Origin: CAWUIO01 sp963922455
GTDB lineage: Bacteria; Bacteroidota; Bacteroidia; Cytophagales; Microscillaceae
Direction of reading: 5' to 3'
NCBI GenBank assembly: GCA_963922455.1
Contig: CAWUIO010000026.1
Location: 1 to 61,966 of the forward strand
DNA length: 61,966 nucleotides
Part shown: positions 7,887-15,154 of the stretch, piece by piece
Position numbering within the stretch: the first letter of the stretch is position 1
How the letters are laid out: the number at the start of each line of letters is the position of its first letter
Position numbers and translations under genes: made by a program
Notes under the pieces: model-generated
Told to the model about the DNA's origin: nothing
Seen by the model: the letters and a program-made list of their open reading frames with translations, nothing else
Databases searched by the model: none

Positions 7887-7962
7887 AGACCCATGGTGTA
7901 ACTGGCAACACGTCTGATTTTGGTTCAGAAGAGTCTAGGTTCGAGCCCTAGTGGGTCTACCA
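7887..7962 (+). tRNA. tRNA-Gln (TTG anticodon)
   Basis: A complete cloverleaf. The acceptor arm is AGACCCA paired with TGGGTCT, discriminator A, and the CCA end is encoded. The D-stem is GTGT/ACAC, the anticodon stem TCTGA/TCAGA with loop TTTTGGT (anticodon TTG at 7920-7922), and the T-arm CTAGG-TTCGAGC-CCTAG. It reads CAA codons for glutamine. It precedes prs, rplY and pth, an order I recall as common in this phylum. Confidence 0.97.
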
Positions 7963-8181
7963 AATTTTCTGATTAACAATGTATCTTGGGTACATTGTTA
8001 ATTTCATTTTATAGCCTAGCATATTCATCCAATACATGGCGAAGCCCGGGATTGACTGAAATTTGTGTCGGTGGTTTTGGGTATTTGTTTCAATTCTATT
8101 CGGAAAGTCGTATTATGGCTTTTTGCCATTGGCATGGCTACTTTATTTCTTTACCCAAATTGTACACCCCAAACATAGACT

Positions 8182-9123
8182 ATGACCTCCGTCAAAATAT
8201 TTTCAGGTACCAACAGCTTTCCCCTCAGTGAGAAAATCGCCGATGCCTATGGTAAGCCCCTAGGCAAGCTCATCGTTCAAAGATTTAGCGATGGAGAAAT
8301 GTCTCCCTTTTTTGATGAATCGGTTCGAGGGTGTGATGTATTTTTGGTACAATCTACCAACCCCCCAGCCGAAAACATCATGGAATTGCTCCTGATGTCG
8401 GATGCCGCCCGCCGTGCCTCGGCCAAGTATGTAACCCTGGTTGTTCCTTATTTTGGCTATGCTCGTCAAGACCGAAAAGATAAACCCCGGGTATCCATTG
8501 CTGCCAAAGTAATGGCCAACTTGTTTTCTTCGGTAGGGGCCGACCGGCTCATGACTTGCGACTTGCACGCTGGGCAAATTCAAGGCTTTTTTGACTTCCC
8601 GGTAGATCACCTCGATGGAGCGGCTATTTTTAAGCCCTATGTAGAGGGTTTAAATTTGGAAAAATTGGTTTTTGCTGCCCCAGACGTAGGAGGGGTGGGC
8701 CGTGCGCGTAGCTATGCCCAGATGTTTAAATCGGATATGGTGGTGTGTGATAAACACCGCAAGCGAGCCAATGAAGTGGCCTCCATGCAAATTATTGGGG
8801 ACGTAGAAGGGGCCGATGTGATCATTGTAGACGACATCATTGATACAGGAGGGACCATCTCCCAAGCTTCCGAAATCATTATGAGTAAGGGAGCCCGCTC
8901 GGTGCGGGCTATTTGTACCCACCCCATTTTATCGGGAAAAGCCGTAGAAAGAATTGAAGCCTCCGCCCTCGATGAAGTTATTGTTTCGGATACGATCCCT
9001 TGCCATAAAGTATCTCCCAAGATCAAAATACTTAGTGTATCGCATTTATTTGCCACGGCTATACGCCGAGTGCACGATTATGAGTCTATTAGTTCACTTT
9101 TTGTGAGTGCATACAATAAATAA
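8182..9123 (+). CDS. prs: Ribose-phosphate pyrophosphokinase
   Basis: Makes PRPP from ribose 5-phosphate and ATP for nucleotide, histidine and tryptophan synthesis. It has 313 residues, the family norm. Motifs include the N-terminal SVKIFSGTNSFPLSEKIA, DLHAGQIQGFFD and the PRPP-binding loop VIIVDDIIDTGGTI. The ATG at 8182 fits the family N-terminus; 219 bp separate it from the tRNA, with no gene between. rplY starts 70 bp downstream with its own likely -7 element. Confidence 0.97.
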   Translation: MTSVKIFSGTNSFPLSEKIADAYGKPLGKLIVQRFSDGEMSPFFDESVRGCDVFLVQSTNPPAENIMELLLMSDAARRASAKYVTLVVPYFGYARQDRKDKPRVSIAAKVMANLFSSVGADRLMTCDLHAGQIQGFFDFPVDHLDGAAIFKPYVEGLNLEKLVFAAPDVGGVGRARSYAQMFKSDMVVCDKHRKRANEVASMQIIGDVEGADVIIVDDIIDTGGTISQASEIIMSKGARSVRAICTHPILSGKAVERIEASALDEVIVSDTIPCHKVSPKIKILSVSHLFATAIRRVHDYESISSLFVSAYNK

Positions 9124-9138
9124 TTAAAAGAAATTACT

Positions 9139-9146
9139 TAACTTTG
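9139..9146 (+). promoter_or_regulatory. Probable -7 promoter element for rplY
   Basis: TAACTTTG matches TAnnTTTG and lies 47 bp before the rplY start. A TTTTTG stretch at 9098-9103 is too far upstream to be a normal -33 partner. Confidence 0.5.
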
Positions 9147-9193
9147 TGCTCCTTTTCAGAATAGTATTAAAAGAGGCGATAAACGATACATAG

Positions 9194-9778
9194 ATGAAGA
9201 CTTTAGAGATGATTGGGTACCACCGCACCGAATTAGGAAAGCGGAGCTCCAAACAACTACGGGAAGAGGCGAATGTTCCATGTGTACTCTACGGTGGAGA
9301 TGAAGAAATCCACTTTTACACCCCTATGATTTTATTTCGCGAGCTTGTATACACCCCAGATGTTTACAAAGTATTGATGAACGTAGAAGGGGATGTTTAT
9401 GAGTGTATCTTACAAGATATTCAATTTCATCCGGTTAGTGAAATGATATTGCACGCAGATTTCTTGCGCTTGTTTTATGACCGTGAAGTTAAGATGAGTA
9501 TCCCGGTCCGTTTTTCCGGCAATTCACCGGGAATCCAGCAAGGGGGTAAGCTCCTAGCCAAATTGAAAAAAATCAAGGTAAAAGGCCTGCCTCATAACTT
9601 GCCTGATTATATTGAAGTAGACGTTAGCCATTTAGATTTGGGTAAATCGGTCAAGGTTTCCGAGATCAATCCCGAAGGCTACCAAATTATGGTTCATCCC
9701 GCCAACCCTATCGCATCCATCGAGATTCCCCGTGCCTTGCGTAGTAAACAAGGTCAGGCGGCCACCGAGGAATCCTAA
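9194..9778 (+). CDS. rplY: 50S ribosomal protein L25/general stress protein Ctc
   Basis: A 194-residue two-domain L25 (TL5/CTC type) that binds 5S rRNA. The N-terminal domain starts MKTLEMIGYHRTELGKRSSK and includes VPCVLYGGDEEIHFYTP; the beta-rich C-terminal TL5 domain includes MILHADFLRLF, VPVRFSGNSPGIQQGGKL and LPDYIEVDVSHLDLG. This long form is the usual one outside gammaproteobacteria. It is followed by a strong terminator and then pth, matching the common rplY-pth pairing. Confidence 0.95.
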   Translation: MKTLEMIGYHRTELGKRSSKQLREEANVPCVLYGGDEEIHFYTPMILFRELVYTPDVYKVLMNVEGDVYECILQDIQFHPVSEMILHADFLRLFYDREVKMSIPVRFSGNSPGIQQGGKLLAKLKKIKVKGLPHNLPDYIEVDVSHLDLGKSVKVSEINPEGYQIMVHPANPIASIEIPRALRSKQGQAATEES

Positions 9779-9811
9779 TCGGGAGAGGATGATAATAAAC
9801 GTATATATGCC

Positions 9812-9842
9812 GCCCAGACGAAATCGTCTGGGCTTTTTTTTA
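9812..9842 (+). terminator. Intrinsic terminator after rplY
   Basis: GCCCAGACG-AAAT-CGTCTGGGC, a perfect 9-bp stem with a tetraloop, followed by eight or more T. It lies upstream of the pth start chosen here, which argues against an extended pth N-terminus. Confidence 0.93.
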
Positions 9843-9938
9843 ATCCTATCGGCTATACTTTTATGTGGGGGCAAGGCCTGTACAAACATGCCCGATAGCC
9901 AGACAAATTCCAAACTACCCGTTCAAAGTACAAGTTCC

Positions 9939-10499
9939 ATGAAATATTTAATCGTAGGGCTCGGTAATCCGGGGGCCGAGTATGAAGATACCCGTCATAA
10001 TATCGGTTTTATGGTTTTGGACGAACTCGCCCAAAAAAAAGACACCCCATTTGAGACCGTTCGCCTGGGGCAAAAATGCCTTATCAAGCATAAAGGAAGG
10101 CAAATCCATTTGCTTAAGCCCAATACCTTTATGAACCTGAGCGGTAAGGCCGTTAATTACTGGCTTAAGGAATTAAAAATTGAGCGCAGTAATTTACTGG
10201 TTATCGTCGATGACCTCGCCCTCGAAGCTGGCAAACTTCGTATGCGGGCCAAGGGCTCGGCGGGGGGGCATAATGGCTTGGGACATATTGAGCAGGTGTT
10301 GCCAGGAAGTAATTACCCACGCTTGAGGTTTGGGATTGGAAGTAACTTTTCCAAAGGCAAGCAAGTCGAGTACGTGCTCGGAAAATTTGAGGCCGAAGAA
10401 ATACCCGCGATTGAGGAAGGCATCCAAAAAGCCCAAGACATGGTATTGTCGTTTAGCACGATCGGGATCAGCCAAACCATGACCCAGTTTAACGACTAA
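9939..10499 (+). CDS. pth: Peptidyl-tRNA hydrolase
   Basis: Cleaves the ester bond of peptidyl-tRNAs released from stalled ribosomes and recycles the tRNA. It has 186 residues from the ATG at 9939 (MKYLIVGLGNPG). The family signatures are GNPGAEYEDTRHNIGFM with the catalytic His, PNTFMNLSGKAV, and DDLALEAGKLRMRAKGSAGG followed by HNGL. The frame is open upstream to 9732, but that extension translates the rplY terminator and has no family homology, so I reject it. Confidence 0.95.
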   Translation: MKYLIVGLGNPGAEYEDTRHNIGFMVLDELAQKKDTPFETVRLGQKCLIKHKGRQIHLLKPNTFMNLSGKAVNYWLKELKIERSNLLVIVDDLALEAGKLRMRAKGSAGGHNGLGHIEQVLPGSNYPRLRFGIGSNFSKGKQVEYVLGKFEAEEIPAIEEGIQKAQDMVLSFSTIGISQTMTQFND

Positions 10500-10515
10500 T
10501 CCCAGACTAATAAGG

Positions 10516-10545
10516 CATAAAAAAAGGTGAAGCCTAGGGCTTCAC
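10516..10545 (-). terminator. Intrinsic terminator for the minus-strand gene at 10592
   Basis: Read on the minus strand, GGTGAAGCC-(CTA)-GGCTTCACC is followed by a run of eight T. It lies between the convergent pth and small basic-protein genes. Confidence 0.85.
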
Positions 10546-10591
10546 CAGTTGCTTCATTCAGTAAAACAGAAACAACAAAATCTTAATGCGG

Positions 10592-10840
10592 TTATTCGGC
10601 ACCTTCCGAAGCTTTTGGCTCTTCGGTAGCCGGCGTTTCTGAAGCTTTTGGAGCTTCTTCTTTAGTTTGCGTTTCTGGGCTCTTCCCGCCGGATTTCTTC
10701 GCCGCAAACTCCTTCTTGATGGCTTCGATATCAATTTTCTTGATTGTAGGCTTACGGCTCAACACCTTAATTTTTGCCTTTTTATTATTTGCCACCGAAC
10801 GGTTTATCCGGGTCTTTCGCTCTAGTCTAGTAATTGCCAT
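10592..10840 (-). CDS. Small basic protein of unknown function
   Basis: An 82-residue protein. The first ~50 residues are basic (MAITRLERKTRINRSVANNK, then KKAKIKVLSRKPTIKK) and the last ~30 are a low-complexity Ala/Glu/Lys/Pro tail. I recall similar short basic proteins near translation genes in Bacteroidota, but no function. The basic head suggests RNA, ribosome or DNA binding, which is inference. It has its own -7 element and terminator and sits between pth and hisS, so it is probably a real, well-expressed gene. Confidence 0.75.
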   Translation of the reverse strand: MAITRLERKTRINRSVANNKKAKIKVLSRKPTIKKIDIEAIKKEFAAKKSGGKSPETQTKEEAPKASETPATEEPKASEGAE

Positions 10841-10862
10841 AAATGCTATTCTATCTTTTTTG

Positions 10863-10870
10863 CAAAATTA
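10863..10870 (-). promoter_or_regulatory. Probable -7 element for the small basic protein
   Basis: On the minus strand the sequence reads TAATTTTG, matching TAnnTTTG, 22 bp before the start codon at 10840. Confidence 0.55.
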
Positions 10871-10943
10871 CAAGATTATTCGATAATTAGAAAGCTTTAT
10901 GGTGATTTTAGCCTAAAGTCCGGGCATATTGCTGCTTTCGTTT

Positions 10944-10951
10944 TAGATTTG
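10944..10951 (+). promoter_or_regulatory. Probable -7 promoter element for hisS
   Basis: TAGATTTG matches TAnnTTTG and lies 21 bp before the ATG at 10973. Its position makes the TTG at 10949 an unlikely start codon. Confidence 0.5.
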
Positions 10952-10972
10952 ACATTCAAAATATTTTCCACT

Positions 10973-12376
10973 ATGAAAGGACAAAAACCCGCCTTAGTAC
11001 GCGGAACCCGGGATTTCGGCCCGGAAGTGATGTTACGCCGAAATTACATAATGAAACACATTCGAGACACCTTTGAAGTCTTTGGTTTTCAACCCTTAGA
11101 GACTCCTTCCCTGGAGAGATTGGATGTCTTGACCGGAAAATACGGGGATGAAGGCGACCAACTCATCTTCAAAGTCTTAAACTCGGGAGATTATCTCAAA
11201 TCTATTGAAGCCCCTGATTTAGACCAGGGCTACAAAAAACTCACCCCCCGAATTTCAGAAAAAGCTTTACGTTACGACTTAACGGTTCCCCTGGCCCGTT
11301 TTGTGACCCTGAACCGGAACCGTATCCAGTTTCCCTTCAAGCGCTACCAAATCCAGCCCGTATGGCGAGGGGATAACCCGCAAAGAGGCCGCTATCGAGA
11401 GTTTTATCAGTGCGACGCGGATGTGATCGGTACCCCCTCCCTCCTATGCGAGGCCGAGATTGTTCTCATGATCCATGAGGTTTTTAACAAATTGGCCATA
11501 CCCGCCTACGAAATTAAAATAAATCACCGCAAATTGCTCAATGCCATTGCCAGTTGGGCCGGAGAGCCGGAGCGCTTGGACAGCTTGTGTGTTGCCATTG
11601 ACAAATTGGATAAGATTGGCCTAGAAAAAGTCCTGGACGAATTACAAGAGCGCGACTTTAAGGCCGAGGCAGTCGAAAAAATCCGGGAAATTTTACTCAT
11701 CTCCGGTAATAACCTGGATACCTTACAAGTAATCGAGTCAGATCTCGCCCAAACCCCCGAAGGCCAAGCTGGATACGAAGATTTACTAGAAATTTTTGGC
11801 TATTTGGAGAAATATAGCGGAATTGCCCATAAAGACTTAGAAGACAGCCTACACCTGAAACTGGATTTGACCTTAGCCCGCGGACTGAGTTACTATACCG
11901 GAGCTATATTTGAAGTCAAACCAATAGGGGTAAAAATGGGAAGCCTCAGTGGAGGAGGCCGCTACGATGACCTTACCGGGACTTTTGGCATGCCCGACGT
12001 ACCGGGAATCGGGTTTTCTTTTGGAATAGACCGTATTTATGATGTGATGGAAGAGCTCGCTTTATTTCCCGAGCATCTTAAGACCTCCCTCCAGGTTATG
12101 TTTTGCAATTTTGAAGTGGAGTCGCGAGATTTTATCCTCCCTTGGCTTTACCGCTTCCGCCAGGCTGGTTTGAATTGTGAGATTTTCCCAGAAACCGCCA
12201 AAATTAAAAAACAAATGAAGTACGCAAACGCGAAACAAGTTCCTTTTGTTGTACTTATAGGAAACGAAGAAATGGAGAAGGGCCTATTCAAAGTGAAAGA
12301 TATGAATAGTGGCCAAGAAGTAGAATTAAGCCCAGAGGAGGCCCTGCCTTGGATTCAAGAAAAAATAAAAGTCTAA
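10973..12376 (+). CDS. hisS: Histidyl-tRNA synthetase
   Basis: Class II synthetase that charges tRNA-His, 467 residues. Visible elements are GTRDFGPEVMLRR at the N-terminus, motif 2 with RYQIQPVWRGDNPQRGRYRE and FYQCDADVIG, the histidine-binding LARGLSYYTGAIFE (HisA-type loop), GGGRYDDL, and motif 3 GIGFSFGIDRIYD, followed by the C-terminal anticodon-binding domain. I chose the ATG at 10973; the TTG at 10949 overlaps the -7 element. The following ~280 bp to the next gene are AT-rich and hold no gene. Confidence 0.97.
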   Translation: MKGQKPALVRGTRDFGPEVMLRRNYIMKHIRDTFEVFGFQPLETPSLERLDVLTGKYGDEGDQLIFKVLNSGDYLKSIEAPDLDQGYKKLTPRISEKALRYDLTVPLARFVTLNRNRIQFPFKRYQIQPVWRGDNPQRGRYREFYQCDADVIGTPSLLCEAEIVLMIHEVFNKLAIPAYEIKINHRKLLNAIASWAGEPERLDSLCVAIDKLDKIGLEKVLDELQERDFKAEAVEKIREILLISGNNLDTLQVIESDLAQTPEGQAGYEDLLEIFGYLEKYSGIAHKDLEDSLHLKLDLTLARGLSYYTGAIFEVKPIGVKMGSLSGGGRYDDLTGTFGMPDVPGIGFSFGIDRIYDVMEELALFPEHLKTSLQVMFCNFEVESRDFILPWLYRFRQAGLNCEIFPETAKIKKQMKYANAKQVPFVVLIGNEEMEKGLFKVKDMNSGQEVELSPEEALPWIQEKIKV

Positions 12377-12653
12377 TTTTATTTGAAATACAAGGTAATT
12401 AATAAAATTTTAGCAAGGCTAGTACATGATTTGTGCTAAATTACGTTAATATAGTATATTCTACGCGGTACATCATTACAGTACTTCTCCATTGCGTTTT
12501 TCTCTTAGAAGTTACTTTAAACAATTTACGGAAAGAAAAGCAAACTTACCATTGACTCTTTACGTATAATTATTTAGATTCGCAAATTTATTTCAGTCAA
12601 ACAACTTAATTGTTTCATAAGCATTTGAGTCAAATTAAAATTCAGCAATAAGT

Positions 12654-13538
12654 ATGGTACTTGCAATTTTATTCTCTTTTCTATTAAGCTGGTTCAGCCT
12701 AGACAATGCCCCAATAAATAATACAAACCCCGAGGAAGAATACCATGTAATCGTAACTTCCGGTAAAATCGTTAACGCTACCAGTGGTAAGCTTATCGCC
12801 CGAGGGATGAAGATTCGCTCCAATGATCGTATCAAGTTTGCTTCTCCTGGCGCCAAAGCCATTGTGTTGAGCACGAAGCGAGGTCGTTTTGTTTTATCGG
12901 GTAAGAAAAACAGCAGCTCTGAGCTAGGAACCTTCGTATCTGAGGTATTATCTCCTCTTAAAACCAACTCTAAGTTGAGTACCCGGGGTCTGGCCACGGC
13001 CGAAGAAGTAACCGATTTTAGCAACTACTTTGTAAGCGATACCTTTGCCATTATTGGTAACTCCTTACCGATCAAAGTGGGTCTTTCTATGTGGCCTATG
13101 GACGACAATAACTTCCTTACCGTTCGTTATAAGTATGGAAAGCGCTATATCAATAAGAAAATCGCTTTTAAAGGAAACATCGCCTACTTTGAAAGAGACA
13201 AAATATTTACTCGCAAAAACCGTCAGACCAAAGAAACCGTCGTGATTGATGACACCGAAGTAGAGTTTGTTGAGTTGTACCACCTACGTGGTTTTGACCG
13301 CTCCAAAGGTGAAAAAGGAAGCCCCGAATTATTAAGCGCTTTCAAACCTATCTTCCTTGATGAAGACGAGTTACGCAACAGTTTTAATGAATTGAAGCCT
13401 TTCTACGATCAAGATGGATTGAGTCACGAGGACAAGTTAGAAGAGTACTTCGCTTTTGTCCGCGATGTATACGGATACACCGATACCAATGTATTAGAAG
13501 ACTGGCTAGTAGCCAACAACTACCTTAGCAAGGGTTAA
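12654..13538 (+). CDS. Secreted FecR-like protein, family of unknown function (paralogue 1)
   Basis: A 294-residue protein with a short N-terminal hydrophobic export signal (MVLAILFSFLLSWFSL). The next ~80 residues (VTSGKIVNATSGKLIARGMK, then IRSNDRIKFASPGAKAIVLS and GRFVLSG) resemble the FecR-type pattern of a ligand-loaded beta domain. The C-terminus carries FVRDVYGYTDTNVLEDWLVA. The same two ends occur in the gene at 13893 and, in part, in the remnant at 13718. All lie upstream of a CHASE2-like protein, so a shared envelope-sensing role is plausible. Function is unknown. Confidence 0.75.
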   Translation: MVLAILFSFLLSWFSLDNAPINNTNPEEEYHVIVTSGKIVNATSGKLIARGMKIRSNDRIKFASPGAKAIVLSTKRGRFVLSGKKNSSSELGTFVSEVLSPLKTNSKLSTRGLATAEEVTDFSNYFVSDTFAIIGNSLPIKVGLSMWPMDDNNFLTVRYKYGKRYINKKIAFKGNIAYFERDKIFTRKNRQTKETVVIDDTEVEFVELYHLRGFDRSKGEKGSPELLSAFKPIFLDEDELRNSFNELKPFYDQDGLSHEDKLEEYFAFVRDVYGYTDTNVLEDWLVANNYLSKG

Positions 13539-13560
13539 GAATAACTGATCTTATTTCAGA

Positions 13561-13593
13561 AACCGGGACAGGAAGCTGTTCCGGTTTTTTTTT
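13561..13593 (+). terminator. Intrinsic terminator
   Basis: AACCGGGACAG-GAAG-CTGTTCCGGTT, an 11-bp stem with one G-T pair and a GNRA-like loop, followed by a long T-run. It ends paralogue 1. Confidence 0.93.
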
Positions 13594-13604
13594 GCTTTTT
13601 TTAA

Positions 13605-13694
13605 GGGGCTGCCCCTGCGGGTCGGGCTTTCACTACTCGCCGGCCAACCCACACACCAGCGGCGGGCTCAAACAGGCCGTTCAATCCCTCAGCC
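13605..13694 (-). repeat. Dispersed intergenic repeat, copy 4 (hairpin collapsed)
   Basis: Reverse copy, only 90 bp. The 3' hairpin is gone: CCCGACCCGCAGGGGCAGCCCC (split as CCCGACCCGCA and GGGGCAGCCCC) joins the two sides directly, losing the loop. The first module is of the GAGCCCGCCGCTGG...GCCGGCGAG subtype. A gene remnant starts 24 bp beyond it. Confidence 0.85.
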
Positions 13695-13717
13695 TTTGCC
13701 AAGAAAGCAGAAATTAG

Positions 13718-13840
13718 GAGAAGTGGTTTCCTCTTGTAATTCAAGCGCCCAAAAATTCTTACTTTGAAGCGATATACGGCTTTACTCAAGTAGGTAAATT
13801 AGAAAATTGGCTCAAATCAGCGGGTTTGTGGGAGAAAAAT
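13718..13840 (+). pseudogene. C-terminal remnant of the FecR-like family
   Basis: The frame open from 13718 reads KWFPLVIQAPKNSYFEAIYG, then FTQVGKLENWLKSAGLWEK. It matches the C-terminus of the intact downstream paralogue (FFGEVYGFTDLYKLERWLRH, then EGFLE) and the tail of the upstream one (VYGYTDTNVLEDWL). The N-terminal ~250 residues are missing. The natural stop is also lost: a TAG lies one base out of frame after the WEKNL codons. It is a third, eroded member of the tandem family, abutting dispersed repeat copy 4. Confidence 0.75.
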
Positions 13841-13892
13841 CTTAGATTTAGATACGATTCAACCGTAGATCAACCCAAGAGATCCTATTACC

Positions 13893-14765
13893 ATGTTCGT
13901 TCAAAAAACCACACGCAGGGTGGTGTGTCTTATGCTATTATGGAGCATGGGCATGCCCTTGCCAGCCCAAGAAAATAAAAAAAAGCCAGTAATACATTAC
14001 ACCGTCCTAGCCCCTCAAGGCAAAATACAGACCCTGAAGAAAAAGAAAGAACTTCGCCCCGGTATGCACCTTACTTCCGAGCAAGAGCTGAAGTTCTTTT
14101 CCCGAGAAGCTGAAGCCTGTTTGATTGATGATGAGGGCCAACGCTATCATTTATGTGGACAGTACTTACCCGACTCCGTATTGGTCGGAAAAATTAGTAA
14201 AGCGCTCGATTACTACCCTAACCGGGCCATTCGTTGTTGTATGAGTGAAAAGGATGACTTGCCAAGCATTTCTCAGTTTATCCAAGCCAGTCATCCCCAA
14301 GTAGTCGTCCTGGGGGATAGCCTCCTCCTGGATGTTTCCTCCTTTGCACAGTATGATACGTACTTTGTACGGTTTTTCTATCAAACCCAGGAAGTGAAAA
14401 AAAAACTACCCCGACTGGCAGATACACTCTTCCTCATAAAAAACGAGATGTATACCCTTCCCCTTCACGATTCGCCCGATATGCTACTGAGCGACCCAAT
14501 ATTGGTAAATACAATAGAACTTTTTGGCCAAGAAAAAAAAGACCGGGGGCGGGGGGCCAGCCATATCAAAAGCTTCCAACTCGACTTCATCAAACCGAAG
14601 CAAATTAAACCTACTTTTGCCGCTCTCCATAAACACTACAGCTTGATGCTTCACCCTCCCCAAAAAATAAAATTTGAGTACTTTGACTTCTTTGGGGAAG
14701 TGTATGGCTTTACCGACTTGTACAAGTTGGAAAGATGGCTCAGACATGAAGGGTTTTTGGAGTAA
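13893..14765 (+). CDS. Secreted FecR-like protein, family of unknown function (paralogue 2)
   Basis: A 290-residue protein with a signal peptide ending MPLPAQ. It keeps the family plan: VLAPQGKIQTLKKKKELRPG with MHLTSEQELKFFSREAEACL near the N-terminus and FFGEVYGFTDLYKLERWLRH plus EGFLE at the C-terminus. The middle is diverged from paralogue 1, with CC and C residues around 111-113. The CHASE2-like gene follows after one repeat copy. Function is unknown; a periplasmic partner of the CHASE2 protein is a guess from position. Confidence 0.7.
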   Translation: MFVQKTTRRVVCLMLLWSMGMPLPAQENKKKPVIHYTVLAPQGKIQTLKKKKELRPGMHLTSEQELKFFSREAEACLIDDEGQRYHLCGQYLPDSVLVGKISKALDYYPNRAIRCCMSEKDDLPSISQFIQASHPQVVVLGDSLLLDVSSFAQYDTYFVRFFYQTQEVKKKLPRLADTLFLIKNEMYTLPLHDSPDMLLSDPILVNTIELFGQEKKDRGRGASHIKSFQLDFIKPKQIKPTFAALHKHYSLMLHPPQKIKFEYFDFFGEVYGFTDLYKLERWLRHEGFLE

Positions 14766-14923
14766 AAATGCTTGTATCTCTCAAGAATAAGCCTTCCCTT
14801 GCGGCATTGGGGCTCTTCTGCTTAACATGTTCCCTTTAAAATTTTATGATTTCCCTAAGGTTTTATAAGTTCAGGCACTTATTTTGAACGTAAGTACCCA
14901 CATGGGCTAGATTTTTTGGCCTT

Positions 14924-15059
14924 GGCTGAGGGATAGAGCGGCCTGTTTGAGCTCGTGTTGGCCCCTGCGGGCAAAGGCAGCGAGTAGCGAAAGCCCGACC
15001 TCCCCCCGGCACCTTGGTCCATTTTAGGGTATTTTCGTAAAAAGGGGGAGGGCAGCCCC
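14924..15059 (+). repeat. Dispersed intergenic repeat, copy 5 (CCTCCCCC hairpin)
   Basis: Full forward copy. It has the unique hairpin pair CCTCCCCC/GGGGGAGG, a change on both arms that keeps all eight pairs, before the end GGGCAGCCCC. The remaining gap (14766-14923 and 15060-15154) shows no gene. Confidence 0.92.
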
Positions 15060-15154
15060 AAAATTTCAAAATTTATCTTAGATTAAGGGATCTTTTTAAA
15101 ATTATATCTCTTAGGGCTTACATCCGTACATAATAGCAAACTGAAACTTAGAGC

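Noticed and set aside
7986..8231. ORF between tRNA-Gln and prs
   Set aside because: No homology, overlaps the prs start in another frame, and looks like leader sequence.
9732..9938. N-terminal extension of pth
   Set aside because: It translates the 3' end and terminator of rplY; the family N-terminus begins at the ATG at 9939.
10949..10972. TTG start for hisS
   Set aside because: It overlaps the -7 element; the ATG at 10973 gives the normal HisRS N-terminus.
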